Below, piece after piece: positions 12,240 through 23,200 of a stretch of DNA of 64,000 nucleotides. Source of the DNA: Trichosanthes cucumerina. Its lineage: Eukaryota > Streptophyta > Magnoliopsida > Cucurbitales > Cucurbitaceae. The stretch is taken from NCBI GenBank assembly GCA_036507285.1, contig CM071844.1, positions 12,655,898-12,719,897 of the forward strand, in the 5' to 3' direction. A program made the translations under genes and the position numbers. Positions within the stretch are counted from its first letter, which is position 1, and each line of letters begins with the position of its first letter. The notes under the pieces are model-generated. The model made no database searches, was not told where the DNA came from, and worked only from the letters and a program-made list of their open reading frames with translations.

Positions 12240-13602
12240 CGTACTTTAGCCAGCTTTGGACTTGTAGTAGCATGCTAGGTTGTGGTAATCACAGTTGTAC
12301 TTGGTTCTAAGTTTGCCTGTCTCTGTTTGATGTGAATGTGTTGAAATATCGTGCATGATGGGTCAAATGTATGTTCATGTATCATGGTTGTTATCCCTTC
12401 GTGCTTGGGTGTGATCTTGTTAAGAGAGCCGACGTAAGCTTGTGATGAGAATGTTGAATATGCTAGAGTGATATGATTGTCTGTCCCGAGTCTGTTTTTC
12501 TTCTCGTGCTTAGTTTGAAGTAATTCAGGAAGTATCATTGAGCCTTAGGATTGTAGGTAGCACAACTAGCCCTAGTGTAAGTCCAAGTCTCTGTGTAACC
12601 CTTAGTAGGCTGAGACTCGAGGTTGGCGAGATGACGATGAGGTTATGGGATGTGATGGTCCGCCGTCCATCTAGTTGTGCGACTTGGGGTGTGATCCTTA
12701 GAGTCAGAGGGGTTAGATAGAGTCTTTCGCCCTAGTATAGGCCCGGGAATGAACCCGTGGTCGATTGTGCGCGGTAGTACCGCCTTGATGCTTTATGGGA
12801 TATGGTGGTCCGTCCCCCATCCAGTTGTGCGACTCGGGATGTGATCCTTAAAATTAGAGGGGTTAGATAGAGTCTTTCGCCCTAGTGCTGGCTCGGGAAT
12901 GAATCTTGTGGCCAGATGGTTCCAACCTAGTCTAGAAGCTAAGGGTAGGACAGAACTGAGAAATCTGAGTGAGTAATAGGGCCATGATGCTTGATGAGTT
13001 TGTGAGACGGGCTAGGTGTCGTGCTTAGCTAGGTCTAAGGTTGTTCTTTCATGTTCTTTATTATTGGACGAAGTGGGTTGCTTACTGGGTATTTTTATAC
13101 TCATCCTTCGTTTGTTTCTTCTTTTGTTGCAGGTAAGGCAAACCAGTGAGATGACCACCGACGGCGAGACCCCTGCGAGGCGATGGAAGACTTGTAGGAC
13201 TTAGTTAGGAGTTTTCATTTAGGAGTTGTTGCTTTCATTTCCTTTCTTCTGTTGCGTTCTGCTTCTTTCGTTCATGTTTTAAACTTTAGTTTGTTTCGTT
13301 TTTTATTCGTTTGAATCGAAGCATGTTATGATGTGTTCCTTTCATTTTCAAAGCATGTATTATTGTCTTGAGGTTTTCTGTTAACTCCGAGGGATTGGAG
13401 CCCAGTCTGTCGTATCTTTGTAGTTTGGTGGAGGTTGGGTGCCCCCGTGAGTCCTTTTGAAGTGTCTTTGTATAGGTTCAAGTTCATTTTAAATTTCTAG
13501 TTTTACCAGGTTGCGTCGTTATGTTGCCGGATTTTCGGCGCGAGCGATGCAACTTGGAAGTAATGCCCTGAGTAGGAAGTGTGCAAATTACGAAGTGTTA
13601 CA
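12240..13602 (+). repeat. 3' LTR of element A, 5'-truncated
   Basis: It matches 5912-7274 over its whole length, 1363 bp in both. The upstream ~0.87 kb of A's LTR is absent and element B's LTR abuts instead. It ends GTGTTACA followed by the GAAAC duplication. The likely history is that B inserted into A's 3' LTR, followed by deletion of B's 5' portion and part of A. Confidence 0.85.
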
Positions 13603-13641
13603 GAAACCTCCATCTCCAAATGTTGTTGAATTAAAAAATTT
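13603..13641 (+). repeat. SINE, right half with poly-A tail
   Basis: GAAACCTCCATCTCCAAATG, then TTGTTGAATTAAAAAA, is the 3' half of a tRNA-derived SINE whose left half ends at 3188. GAAAC is present in both halves as the duplication made by element A. Confidence 0.7.
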
Positions 13642-14613
13642 TGCTAATGTTATATTTTTAAAGAAAATGAAGAAAAAACTTGCCAGCTAAAACATGTTTA
13701 AAGAAAAAAAAAACAGTTATAAAAAAACACCTTCAAAGGATATTTGTTATTATTATAGAATTATAATAGGATGAAACTTTTTGAGAGAATATTTATTATG
13801 AGTTTGGATTTAGGTTGCGGGAGGACACTTGAAAAATGAGAAAATTTGATAGGATTACCAATCACTTTGAAAGTTGAAACCACGACTTTTAAGATGATAA
13901 TTTGTGCTTTATTCATTAAGTTATGATCAGATCGGATATTGAAATTAAGAGTTTGAAGCTTAAAATATTGAGAGAGAGAATCAAAAGGAGAAACCTACTT
14001 TTATTGTGTACTAATAATGAGAGCGTAGATCACAAATCGATATCGAACTTTGGCACATGCAACTTTTACATCAGCACGATGAACAAACATGAATGCTTGA
14101 AATAATCAAGTTGTGGCTTATTATTAATTCTCCATTTTTTTTCTTACTAATGAATTGGAATATGAACCATTGGTGACTTTATTCAATGGTTTCTAGCTTT
14201 CAAAGTGGCTAATATCAATATTTTTTTTAGTACAACCAATGTTTAAAATATTGAATTCAACAAAAAAACAGAAAATAAATAAAAGCTATTTAAATTTATA
14301 AATAAACATATTTAAACTTATAAATAAAAATTTTACGCTTTTTAAATAAAGTAAAATGATTATCACTAATAATATTATATTCATATTAGTGACATTTTCT
14401 TATTTCTTTATTTATTTTTATGTTTCATTGATTTTCTTACCCTATAATGAAAATGTCAATTCATCTCTTTCTATCGATGTCAAACTTTAGACATGAAAAT
14501 ATTGGTAGAAATTTAATACTCTTAAGTACAAAAATAAAAAATAAAGTTTGAAAACTGAATATTCAATCTTAAAGAAGGTAATAAGTATATATTTTGATTA
14601 ACTTTGTCAATAT
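13642..14613. other. AT-rich intergenic DNA
   Basis: Nothing recognisable: poly-A/T runs, no ORF with domain similarity, no clear repeat borders. Confidence 0.6.
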
Positions 14614-14840
14614 TGTTGAAGATCCCACATCAGAGATAAAAAAATCTCACAATCTTTATACGATAGTTATTCCTTTTATTGAGATGAAATTTCATATTTA
14701 TCTAGTATATATAGTATCAAAGTTCATGAAGCTCAAACAAGTATCGATTCAAAAAAATTTAGACCCGACTCAAAAATGGTAAACTTATGAGAGATATCAT
14801 CTCGATAGAGCATGTAACTCCTAAAAAATTTCCACTTCCA
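14614..14840 (+). mobile_element. Decayed TRIM (113-bp LTR family)
   Basis: It begins TGTTGAAGATCCCACATC and includes TTGAGATGAAATTTCATAT, as in the better copies at 37726 and 42275. The LTR-like part ends near 14711, followed by TAGTATCAAAGTTC, a degraded tRNA-Met primer site (normal TGGTATCAGAGC). No second LTR could be delimited. Confidence 0.6.
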
Positions 14841-15314
14841 ACGTTTTACACACTACCAATCAATCTAGGCCGCTCCCTTTATACCTCTCTCTCCATTTCT
14901 CTAATAAGTTTCTTATTCAACACTCTATATTGTTTCAATTACCATATTGTTTCAATTACCACTGGTAATTGAAACAACTGTCAATATAAATATTAAAATT
15001 TATTCTTTCTGTTAAATTTTAAATAAATCCCCCATTTTAACTCTAATAAAATGGTCCTCTTCCAACCCTTTTTTACACACCATCTAACCAATTTAGGTCG
15101 CTCCCTTTCGATCTCTTTCTCTCAATTTTTCAACTAAGTTAATGTTTATTATGATAGTGTTAGAGTGCTAATATAATTAAATTTACAATAATCTTAATTT
15201 TTTAGGTATCAGAGCAGGAGGACGTGTGTTCAAACCCTGTTAAATTAAATTGTTGATATAATTAAATTTTTAAACTTTTGTGTTGATTTGTGATTTAATA
15301 AAAGTGAATATTTA
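14841..15314. other. AT-rich intergenic DNA
   Basis: CCAATCAATCTAGGCCGCTC (about 14857) recurs in altered form at about 15087, a decayed duplication. An isolated TATCAGAGCAGGAGGACGTG segment near 15207 resembles a retroelement primer site, without neighbouring LTRs. Confidence 0.4.
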
Positions 15315-15625
15315 GGTCTCATTCGATAACCATTTGGTTTTTTATTTTTTGGTTCTTGAAAATTAAGCCTATAAATACTACTTCCATCCTTCACTTTTCA
15401 TGTTTTCTTATCTAGTTTTTAAATGTGTGTTCAAGAACCAAGCCAAATTTTGAAAACTAAAAAAAGTAGTTTCCAAAAACTTGTTTTTATTTTTAAAATT
15501 AACTAAGAATTCAAGTGTTTTTTAAGAAAGATGGGAACCATTGTAGGGAAGATGAAAATGACTATAGATAAATGGTGATAAAATAAGTACAATTTTAAAA
15601 AACCAAATGGTTATCAAACAGGACC
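15315..15625. mobile_element. Fold-back MITE (family 1), TSD TTA
   Basis: The ends are GGTCTCATTCGATAACC and GGTTATCAAACAGGACC, near-perfect inverted repeats, with TTA immediately outside both (15312-15314, 15626-15628). Further inverted segments run inward, so the whole 311 bp can fold. TIR form and the 3-bp TWA target suggest PIF/Harbinger (Tourist-like). This family is the commonest repeat in the window. Confidence 0.8.
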
Positions 15626-15904
15626 TTAACTATTACAAACGAAACATTCATAAACCCAAAAATCTTAATAGTTCTTCGCTTATTTTTTTTTATTTTTTTT
15701 TTTTTGATAAGTTGTATTTTCAATTTCCATGACTTACCTTTAATTTCAAGTTAGTCTCCATATTTTGGAAAATTTTATTGCCAATTTTTTATACCAGTTT
15801 TTAACATGTGGTCTCAATAAAGAAAAATGAGACACGTGTAAATGAATTTATTTTTATATTAATTTAAATGTAACGGACTACAATTTTTAATGTTTATCCT
15901 CTAA

Positions 15905-16155
15905 TTCTTTCTTTCTCAAGTGTAATTCGTCTAAGGTGTTTGCAGCTTGTTCTCGGACGTAGATTTGATTCAAAGGTTTTGTAGCTTGTTCTCGAGTGTG
16001 AATTTGTCTCGAGGGATTTACAACTTGTTCTCGAATGTGAAGTTGTCTTAAGGGGTTCGCAACTTATTCTCAAATATAGATTTGTACCGAGAGTTTTGTA
16101 ACTTCTTCTCAGTCTTCAAGTTGTTAGAAGGCCTTGCAGCTTGTTCTTGATTTTC
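15905..16155. repeat. 39-bp minisatellite, about six units
   Basis: The core CTTGTTCTCG or its variant occurs at 15946, 15985, 16024, 16063, 16102 and 16140, a spacing of 39, 39, 39, 39 and 38 bp. Each unit carries a following GTGAATTTGTC-like part and a GGGTTTGCA-like part. Unit divergence is substantial but length is almost perfectly held, and 39 is a multiple of three. One + frame is mostly open but contains stops, so coding use is not supported. Confidence 0.85.
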
Positions 16156-17230
16156 AAAGTCTTATGGTTTTCAAGGCTTTGGTTTGAGAGGATTTAATCT
16201 TCAAGAGTTTAAATAGTCTTCTGATATTTGTTTCTGAACTCTCTATATCTCAAATTTTTGAATCTTTAAAATGGAGAAGAGCTCCTCTATTTCCGGCGGG
16301 CTTGATTCTGATGGTTGGATTGGTCTTGGTTAACCTTGAGCTTAAACTCTATTTGATTGAGCTCATTGACCTAGCCCTATGGATTAAGACTTTATCGGAT
16401 TAAGGCCATTTTGGTTTTTCACAACCCAATTGCATATTTGGATTTGTCTTAATTTAATTTAGAGATGTTGCAAATTTAACTAATTCCAAATTAAATAAAT
16501 AATTTTATCACTCACTTTAAATATTGACATGGAGATTTCTAACTGACCGAAATTTCTATTTCAATACCAGTATTGAGAAGTACATAAAAATTTAATGTGA
16601 TAAGTTATAAATTTGTAATCATAATCTAAAAAAAATGGTGGCATGGAAGTCTAACGCATGTTAGTTAACAGTGTAAAACGAGATCGGTTCTAGACGCACA
16701 ATTATTTTTTTTCATTGAAAATATTATTGTAAAGTTCAATTCAATTTTCATAGCTAAGTACCCAATTGTTGACCCAAATGGGAGAGAAAAAAGAACACTT
16801 TAAAGTACTAAATTGGATAACACGATTTTTTTTAATATTTATCTTTATATGTATTCCTATAGCGACAGGTTAATTAATTCATAATTGACCAAGTATTTCT
16901 TCACGTTTTTATTTTTGTTCTTTTATCAAATGTTAAAAAACCAACCTTCTTCAAACAAATATTGTACTTTCAAAAAATTATATCTAAACATTTATAAAAA
17001 ATAAAAATCTGAAATTTGTTTTGTGGCTGCTAGTTTCTAAATTCGATATATTTTTTTTATTTGGTAATGAAAAACAAAAAAATCATTGGCTATTGGAACA
17101 TTTCGAAGTATACAAAGAGGGCGCTTCTTTTTCATCATTTTCTTAGATTTCATTTTATATTTGTTATTACCAACCGTACAATCGTAATAATTTAACACTG
17201 GAAAGAAATTCGGTATTTTAAAGAAATTAA
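16156..17230. other. Unassigned AT-rich DNA
   Basis: A GGAGAAGAGCTCCTCTATTT stretch near 16273 is reminiscent of LTR leaders, but no termini were found. The remainder is AT-rich without features. Confidence 0.4.
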
Positions 17231-17490
17231 GACTTGTTTTATAACTATTTAGTTTTTATTTTTAGTTTTTAAAAATTAAGCCTATAAATACTATTTTCAC
17301 ATATGAGTTTCCCTATTTTCTTATCTAAAAAAAAAATAGTTTTTCAAAAACTTATTTTTTGATTTTGAAATTTGGCTAGAAATTTAAATGTTTTCTTAGG
17401 AAAGATGGAGACCATTGTAGAGAAGTGGTGAGAAAATAAACATAATTTTCAAAACCTAAAAACCAAAAACCAAATGATTATCAAATAGGC
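17231..17490. mobile_element. Fold-back MITE (family 1), degraded
   Basis: The left end is GACTTGTTTTATAACTATTT and the right end AAATGATTATCAAATAGGC. Internal landmarks AAGCCTATAAATACTA and GTTTTTCAAAAACTT match the other copies. The target site is TAA on the left; the right border is worn. Confidence 0.65.
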
Positions 17491-17908
17491 ATAAATGTTT
17501 TGTTTTTATTTTTCAAATTCAAGCTTATTAATTGATATTATTTATACCTATATTACCTTTGTTAAAATTTTCAATTCCCCAAAAGAAAATCACATTATTG
17601 AAAAAAAAAACAAAAACAAAATTTGAAAGCTATTTCTATTTAGTTTTCAAATTTTTGGCTATGATATTAAAAAAAATATACCAAAACTAAATTTTTAAAA
17701 AAAAAAAGAAAAAAAATCGATCTAAGCTTAGAACTAATCATTTAAGACAATTAAAACTCTAAACTAATGTTCTGTAGACTCTCTCCGTAGTGAGAGAAAA
17801 ACTCTCTCCGTAGTGGGAGAAATATTCTAGACTAATTCTGGTCCATCAATTCTTCATCAGTCCTTCACTATTCCAACCCTCGGTATTGTTTCCCTGGAAG
17901 AAAAGAAG

Positions 17909-19088
17909 ATGGATATTCAGAAGCTAACTGAGAGATGGAAATCTTTAAAGTTAACAAAAGAAAAAAAACCAAGTTAATGACCTTAGGGCTTTTGCGACAA
18001 CTCATAAAGCTAAAGACCTGTCTTTGTACTTAATAGGTAAAGTTTTATCTCAAAAGTTGGTACATATTGATTCTTTTAAAAGCGTTATGAAGAATGTATG
18101 AAAAATTCATAAAGAAACTCCAATTGACTGTATTGTTGAAAATCTATTCTTCTTTAAATTTAAAACCCTAATGGAAAAGAATAGAATAATTGTAAGCGGT
18201 CCTTGGTTTTTCAATGGAGCCATAATCCTATTTGATAAGCCAAACATGCTTGCACAACCAGATGATATATCCCTAATTCATGTTGATTTTTGGGTACAGT
18301 TACACAACATTCCCCTATTTTGCCTAGAAGAAGAAGTTCTAAAACTCTTGGGCAAATCAATTGGTGAAGTTTTGCAAATAGATACTTTCCCCTTCGAGGG
18401 TATTTGGAGTCGATTTGCTAGAATCAGAATTAGGGTTGATATAACCAAACCTCTTAGACGTGGTTTGAAAATCAAAATGCAAGATGATGGAGAAGATCGT
18501 TGGATTCCATGTAAATATGAGAAACTTCCAGAATTTTGCTTCACATATGGATTGGTTGGGCACATTCAAAACGAATGTAGCCTTCCATCCGATGTTAGTG
18601 AGAATGCAGGAGAACTGAACTATGGCCCTAACATGAGAGGAGTGGAATTTAAAAAACAGGGAACATTTAAACAAACTGATGAGAGGTATGTCGGCTCTGG
18701 AAAAGATAATGGAAATCCCAAGGTTGGTTTCGACAAACTGGAAAAATCTTCAAATCAAAGGAGTAATAAAGATTGGAGGAAAAATGATGCATTAAATACT
18801 GACCCATTTGACAAAGGCTCCCTGCCATTACATATGGAGAAAGTCAGTAGTAAAGCAGAGTTAAAGGGTAATGTGAATAAGGTTGTGACTGAAGACATGA
18901 TTCAAAAAAATGGGGGAAAAGTCCATGAGAACCATTTAACTTTTCCCTTTACAAAAGAATTTGATATATCAGAAGGAAATGAATCAATCAGATTTAGCAA
19001 GTTAACTGAAGAAGATAGTTCAAATTTAAAGATGATGGAGGAAGATGACAATCCTTCTAGTGTCCTTGCTAATCAAACATTAGAATAA
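17909..19088 (+). pseudogene. LINE ORF1 (DUF4283 / zinc-knuckle RNA-binding protein)
   Basis: The ATG at 17909 opens MDIQKLTERWKSL, then a one-base slip in the A-run near 17957-17968 breaks the frame. An in-frame TGA at 18099 probably replaces a Trp codon. From 18171 the frame is open for 305 codons. It shows IIVSGPWFFNGAIILFDKP and DFWVQLHNIP, typical of DUF4283, then a knuckle CFTYGLVGHIQNEC. This is CX2-(Y)-GX2GHX4C-like but with Tyr-Gly where the second Cys would be, so one ligand appears lost. The C-terminal part is Lys/Asp-rich and disordered. The family binds LINE RNA during retrotransposition. Confidence 0.85.
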
Positions 19089-19253
19089 GGAAAAAAGTTG
19101 CACGAAATTAAGGCAGGGGAAGAGACAGTTCATTGAAGGTAGCCTGGAGGAAAATGTAGAGAATATTAAAAGAAAGAAATTGAACCTCGAAGATTTGGGA
19201 GTGGTTTCATGCTCTTTATTGGCGAACCCTGGTTCCTAGGGTCGCCATTCACC

Positions 19254-21882
19254 ATGAAAATCATATGTTGGAATGTCAAGGGCTTGGGTAATCCCCGAGC
19301 GTTCCGTACTTTAAGAAAGGTCATTAACCTTTCTAAGCCAAATTTAGTTTCTTATCTGAAACTAGAATTCAAAGGAAAAAAGCTGAAACTATTAAACTCG
19401 GGTTTCATAATGTCTTTTGTGTAGACAACATTGGAAAAAGTGGAGGTCTTTGTCTTTTATGGAATAACGAAACATCGATGCACATTTCCTCTTTTAACAA
19501 AGCCCATATTGATACTATGATAAAAAGATGTTTCAGGCTCTTAGAGATTTACTGGATTCTACGGGGATCCAATTACTTCTAAAAGGAGAAATTCTTGGGA
19601 GCTTATTGAAAGGTTAAACAATAGTTTCTCTCTCCCTTGGTTGATTGCTGGAGATTTTAATGAAATATTGATTGAAGAAGAAAAATGAGAGGGAAACAGT
19701 CGTTCACAATCTCAAATGGATAATTTCAGGAATATGATTCAGAACTGCAATCTCCTTGACATGGGCTATAAAGGAGACCCTTACACCTGGTCTCAAACTA
19801 GGAATGGTCAGATACATAGAAAAGAGCGACTGGATAGGGGCCTATGTAATCATTCTCTATGGCTAAAGTTTCCTCATGCCTATGTGAAACATTTAAACTT
19901 TACTACATCTGACCATTGCCCAATCGAACTAAATCTAATCTCAAAGCAGATATCCTTTAAAAACATAAAGCAACACCCTTTCCGTTTTGAGGAAGTGTGG
20001 GCCTTAAATTCTGATTGTCGAGAGATAATAGAGAAAGGGTGGAATTCGAGAAATTTTGACAGCCAAATAGTTAATTGTCCTATTAAGGAAAAACTTAGAT
20101 CTTGTGTTGAGGTGCTAAGATATTGGGGAGGCTCTAAGAAAGGTGATTATGATAAGAAAATTACTCTTGCTTAAAGGGAATTATAATCTGCAATTAATCA
20201 AGGTATCAATACTAAAGCTTCTAGAGTTAAACTGGAAAATATACTAAATGAAGAAGAGATATACTGGCGGCAGCGTGCTAGGGTTGGTTGGTTGAAATGG
20301 GAAGATAGAAATTCCAAATGGTTCCTCAATCAAGCCTCTCAACATAGAAGAACAAACTCTATTTAAAGGCTAAAAACTGAATCTGATGAATGGCTAGAAG
20401 AAGAAAACATGATCGAAAGAGAGATTGAACAATACTTCCAGAAACTCTTCATTGTCAATGACCATCAAGATAATGTGATTCTTGAGAATTTCCTCACTCA
20501 AGTTCAACATTGTATTCCTCCTTATCTATCACTATGGTTATCTCAACCTTTTACACAAGAGGAAATTGAAAATGCACTAAAACAAATAGGGTCTTCAAAA
20601 GCCCCTGGAGTTTATGGTTTTTCAGCCATTTTCTATATAAAAAAAAAAAAATTAGAATATTGTGGGACCGGATGATTGATTTTTGTCTTGAAGTTTTGAA
20701 TACAGGACGAAGCTTGGAAGATATTAATTTGACTGTTATCACTCTAATCCCAAAATCTTCTTCGGCTGCCAGTATGAAAGACTTTCGTCCAGTCAGTTTG
20801 TGTAACGTATTATACAAACTAATTTCGAAAATAGTAGCTAATCGGCTCAAAGAAGTGTTTAAACGAATTATTTCGCCATCACAAAGTGCTTTTGTACCAG
20901 GAAGAAACACCTCTGATAATATTATCTTGGGTTTTGAGAGTCTACATTGCATAAGAAGTAAAAACAGAGGAGGTAAGCGATGGGCAACCTTAAAATTAGA
21001 TATGACCAAGGCCTTTGATAGGGTCGAGTGGTTTTTTATTGAAAAAATCATGACTTCTCTCGAATTTGAAAGGAGTTTTATTGATCTGATCTTGAGATGC
21101 ATCACCTCGGTTACTTATACCTTTAATCTGAATGAACAAAAAGAGGATTTGTTAGACCATCAAGAGGCTTGAGACAAGGAGACCCCCTATCTCCTTATCT
21201 CTTCCTCATGTGCAAAGGTTTGTCCCAGATTCTAAACCACTTTGAAAAGAATAAGGAGATTATTTGTTTAAAAATAGCTCGAGCTTTCCCTGTTATTACC
21301 CACCTCTTCTTTGCGGATGATTGTCTATTATTTTTCAAGTCTAATTTGAAGGAGACTGAGAAGATAAAACAAGCCCTGGAAGCTTATGCAATTATAAAAG
21401 GTCAGGAGGTAAACTTTGGCAAATCAGCAATATGCTTTAGCCCTAACGCAAAGATCATTGACCAAGATCATATTACTTCTCTCTTGAAAGTTTCAAAAGT
21501 CAATAATCATGCTAAATACCTTGGAATTCCAGTTTCCTTGGGGCATTCTAAGAAAAGCTATTTCAAATATATCAAGGATAGAATATGGGCTTATCTCCTG
21601 AAGTGGAAACATAAATTGTTCTCAGCCGGCAGGAAAGAAGTTCTGATTAAGGTTGTCCTCCAAGCAATTCCAACATATTCTATGAATTGTTTTCATCTAC
21701 CAAAGGCACTCATTAAGGATTGTCATCGTGTAGTGGCTAATTTCTGGTGGGGAGAAGAAGATTCCTATCACAAAATGCACTGGATAGCCTGGGAAAAGGC
21801 ATGCACATCTCAGTTGAGAGGTGGTTTAGGCTTTAGGGACTTGGAATTATTTAACCAGGCCTTATTGGATAAACAAGGATGA
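19254..21882 (+). pseudogene. LINE ORF2: endonuclease and reverse transcriptase, broken
   Basis: The likely start is ATG 19254, giving MKIICWNVKGLG, the opening of plant LINE AP-endonucleases. Later endonuclease motifs are AGDFNE (about 19650) and TSDHCPIEL (19905 on). RT blocks follow: FRPVSLCNVLYKLISK, SQSAFVPGR, DMTKAFDRVEW, QGDPLSPYLF, and the catalytic FADD at 21310-21321. Frames break near 19400, around 19540-19690, at a TAA near 20172, at the A-run 20641-20650 and near 21150. The open part ends at LLDKQG (21882), where the Cys/His-rich region after the RT is cut off. All RT blocks are still readable, so the decay is moderate. Confidence 0.9.
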
Positions 21883-21959
21883 TAAAAAAGCCAGCCCATA
21901 AATCTCAATCAAAGAAAATTCCAGCAAAAAAGATGATACGAAAGTATCATGGAAGCCAC

Positions 21960-22444
21960 CAATTTATCCGAATTATAAGCTAAATACAAATGCAGCAACC
22001 GATTTCTCAATGATGAAAGGAGGTATCGGAGCAGTGATTCGAAATGAAAAAGGAGAAGCTATGGATACCTTAGCTAAGCCATTTCCATGGATCAAAGAAG
22101 TTGAAATCGTTGAAGCCTTAGTCGTTCGTGAAGGTCTAATTCTGGCGTTAGACTTAGGTTTGGAGCGACTGGAAGTTGAGACAGATTCATCTCAAATCAT
22201 CCATCTGCTCAACCAAAACAAACAATTTCATACAGAAATGGGTCAGATCATGGAAGAAATCAGAGAAATTTCAAGATCGTTAAAGTTTTGCTGCTTTACC
22301 TGGTGCAATCGGCAGACGAACTCCCTTGCTCACTCAGTCGCTAGGGCTTCTCTTCAGCAGGATGGTGGAATATCTACAACATTTTTGTCATATGTCGACG
22401 TTATATCTCCTCACGCTATACAAATAGTCGGCACATGTAGGTAA
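21960..22444 (+). pseudogene. LINE RNase H domain (RVT_3 type)
   Basis: From about 22010 the frame reads GGIGAVIRNEKGE, then EALVVREGLILAL and LEVETDSSQIIHLLNQ, matching the RNase H-like domain found at the end of many plant LINE ORF2 proteins. The Glu of EAL and the Asp of ETDS are kept. The first Asp expected just before GGIGA is not present. The end reads WCNRQTNSLAHSVARASL, the usual final motif (NR-AD-LA). It is separated from the RT by only about 100 bp of non-matching sequence, so an internal deletion is likely. Confidence 0.8.
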
Positions 22445-23200
22445 TCCCGACGGTTGAGTCAATAGTCGGAAAAAGTAAAGAGATTTCAATAATTAGAGCC
22501 ATGAACTTTGCAAATTAAATCAATCAAAATCTTAAACTAATAATTATAAATTAAAATTCTAAACTTGTATCAATCTATACCCTTCCTTAAACCTTGTTCC
22601 AAGATTATTAGTTCAATTCGGGGGAAAATATAATGATATAAGGATATATATATATACATAATTTATTTATTTAATAAGGACCCTTATGAGTTATGACTAT
22701 TTAAACCATAAAGCAAAGAACAGCCTTACTTGCACAAGAACAACGAAAATCCACTTTATCACCACATCGACCAAAATTTGAAATGCTAACATGAGTATAT
22801 ACTAACATACTGCATGACATGTTATCGCCTTGAGCAAACCCTCCCAACACATACGCCACTAGCAAGCTAAGCAACTCGACCCAATACTATCTCCACCGTC
22901 ACATACACTCTAAATATCTTATTCCCATAAACAGTCTTTTAAGGTTGTCTTTACTAACAAATTTTTGCTAACTCTGTCGTAAAGCCATTACAAAATTTAC
23001 AGTCAAAATTTAATACTTTAATTGCTAATTATTAGTTTAGGATATTAATTGATTTGGACTCACGTTTTACCTTTAAAGCAATGGTTGGGTTGTGGGATAT
23101 TTGAAGGGTCGGGGGATTTATAGACTGAAACTATGTTATGAAATTGATGTGTGGAACTAACCCAGGTCAATAGTTGTATCAATTAGTATGTTGTTGATTC
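22445..23200. other. Unassigned DNA downstream of the LINE
   Basis: AT-rich with a TATATATATA run near 22648. No ORF, repeat border or RNA gene recognised. Part of it may be LINE 3' untranslated sequence. Confidence 0.4.

Larger units (their letters stand above)
3189..13602 (+). mobile_element. Composite Ty3/gypsy LTR retrotransposon, element A
   Basis: The composite starts TGTAACAG and ends GTGTTACA, and is bounded by the 5-bp duplication GAAAC (3184-3188 and 13603-13607). It holds a 5' LTR, a tRNA-Met-type primer site, a broken gag, decayed pol 3' sequence and a truncated 3' LTR. Nested within are a solo LTR (4007-5851), an unassigned block (about 8063-8995) and a foreign gypsy LTR (10089-12239). 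The shared LTR portions, 5912-7274 and 12240-13602, are both exactly 1363 bp. I counted about 12 mismatches in their first 325 bases or so. No intact pol frame remains, so the element is dead. Confidence 0.85.
17730..22444 (+). mobile_element. Plant L1-type LINE, decayed
   Basis: The order is ORF1 (DUF4283-type domain plus a zinc knuckle), AP endonuclease, reverse transcriptase, RNase H. This is the classic layout of angiosperm L1-clade LINEs. A leader with a duplicated CTCTCTCCGTAGTG motif precedes ORF1 (about 17778-17815). Every reading frame is broken, and a segment between RT and RNase H is missing. No poly-A tail or target duplication could be assigned, so the ends are approximate. Confidence 0.85.
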
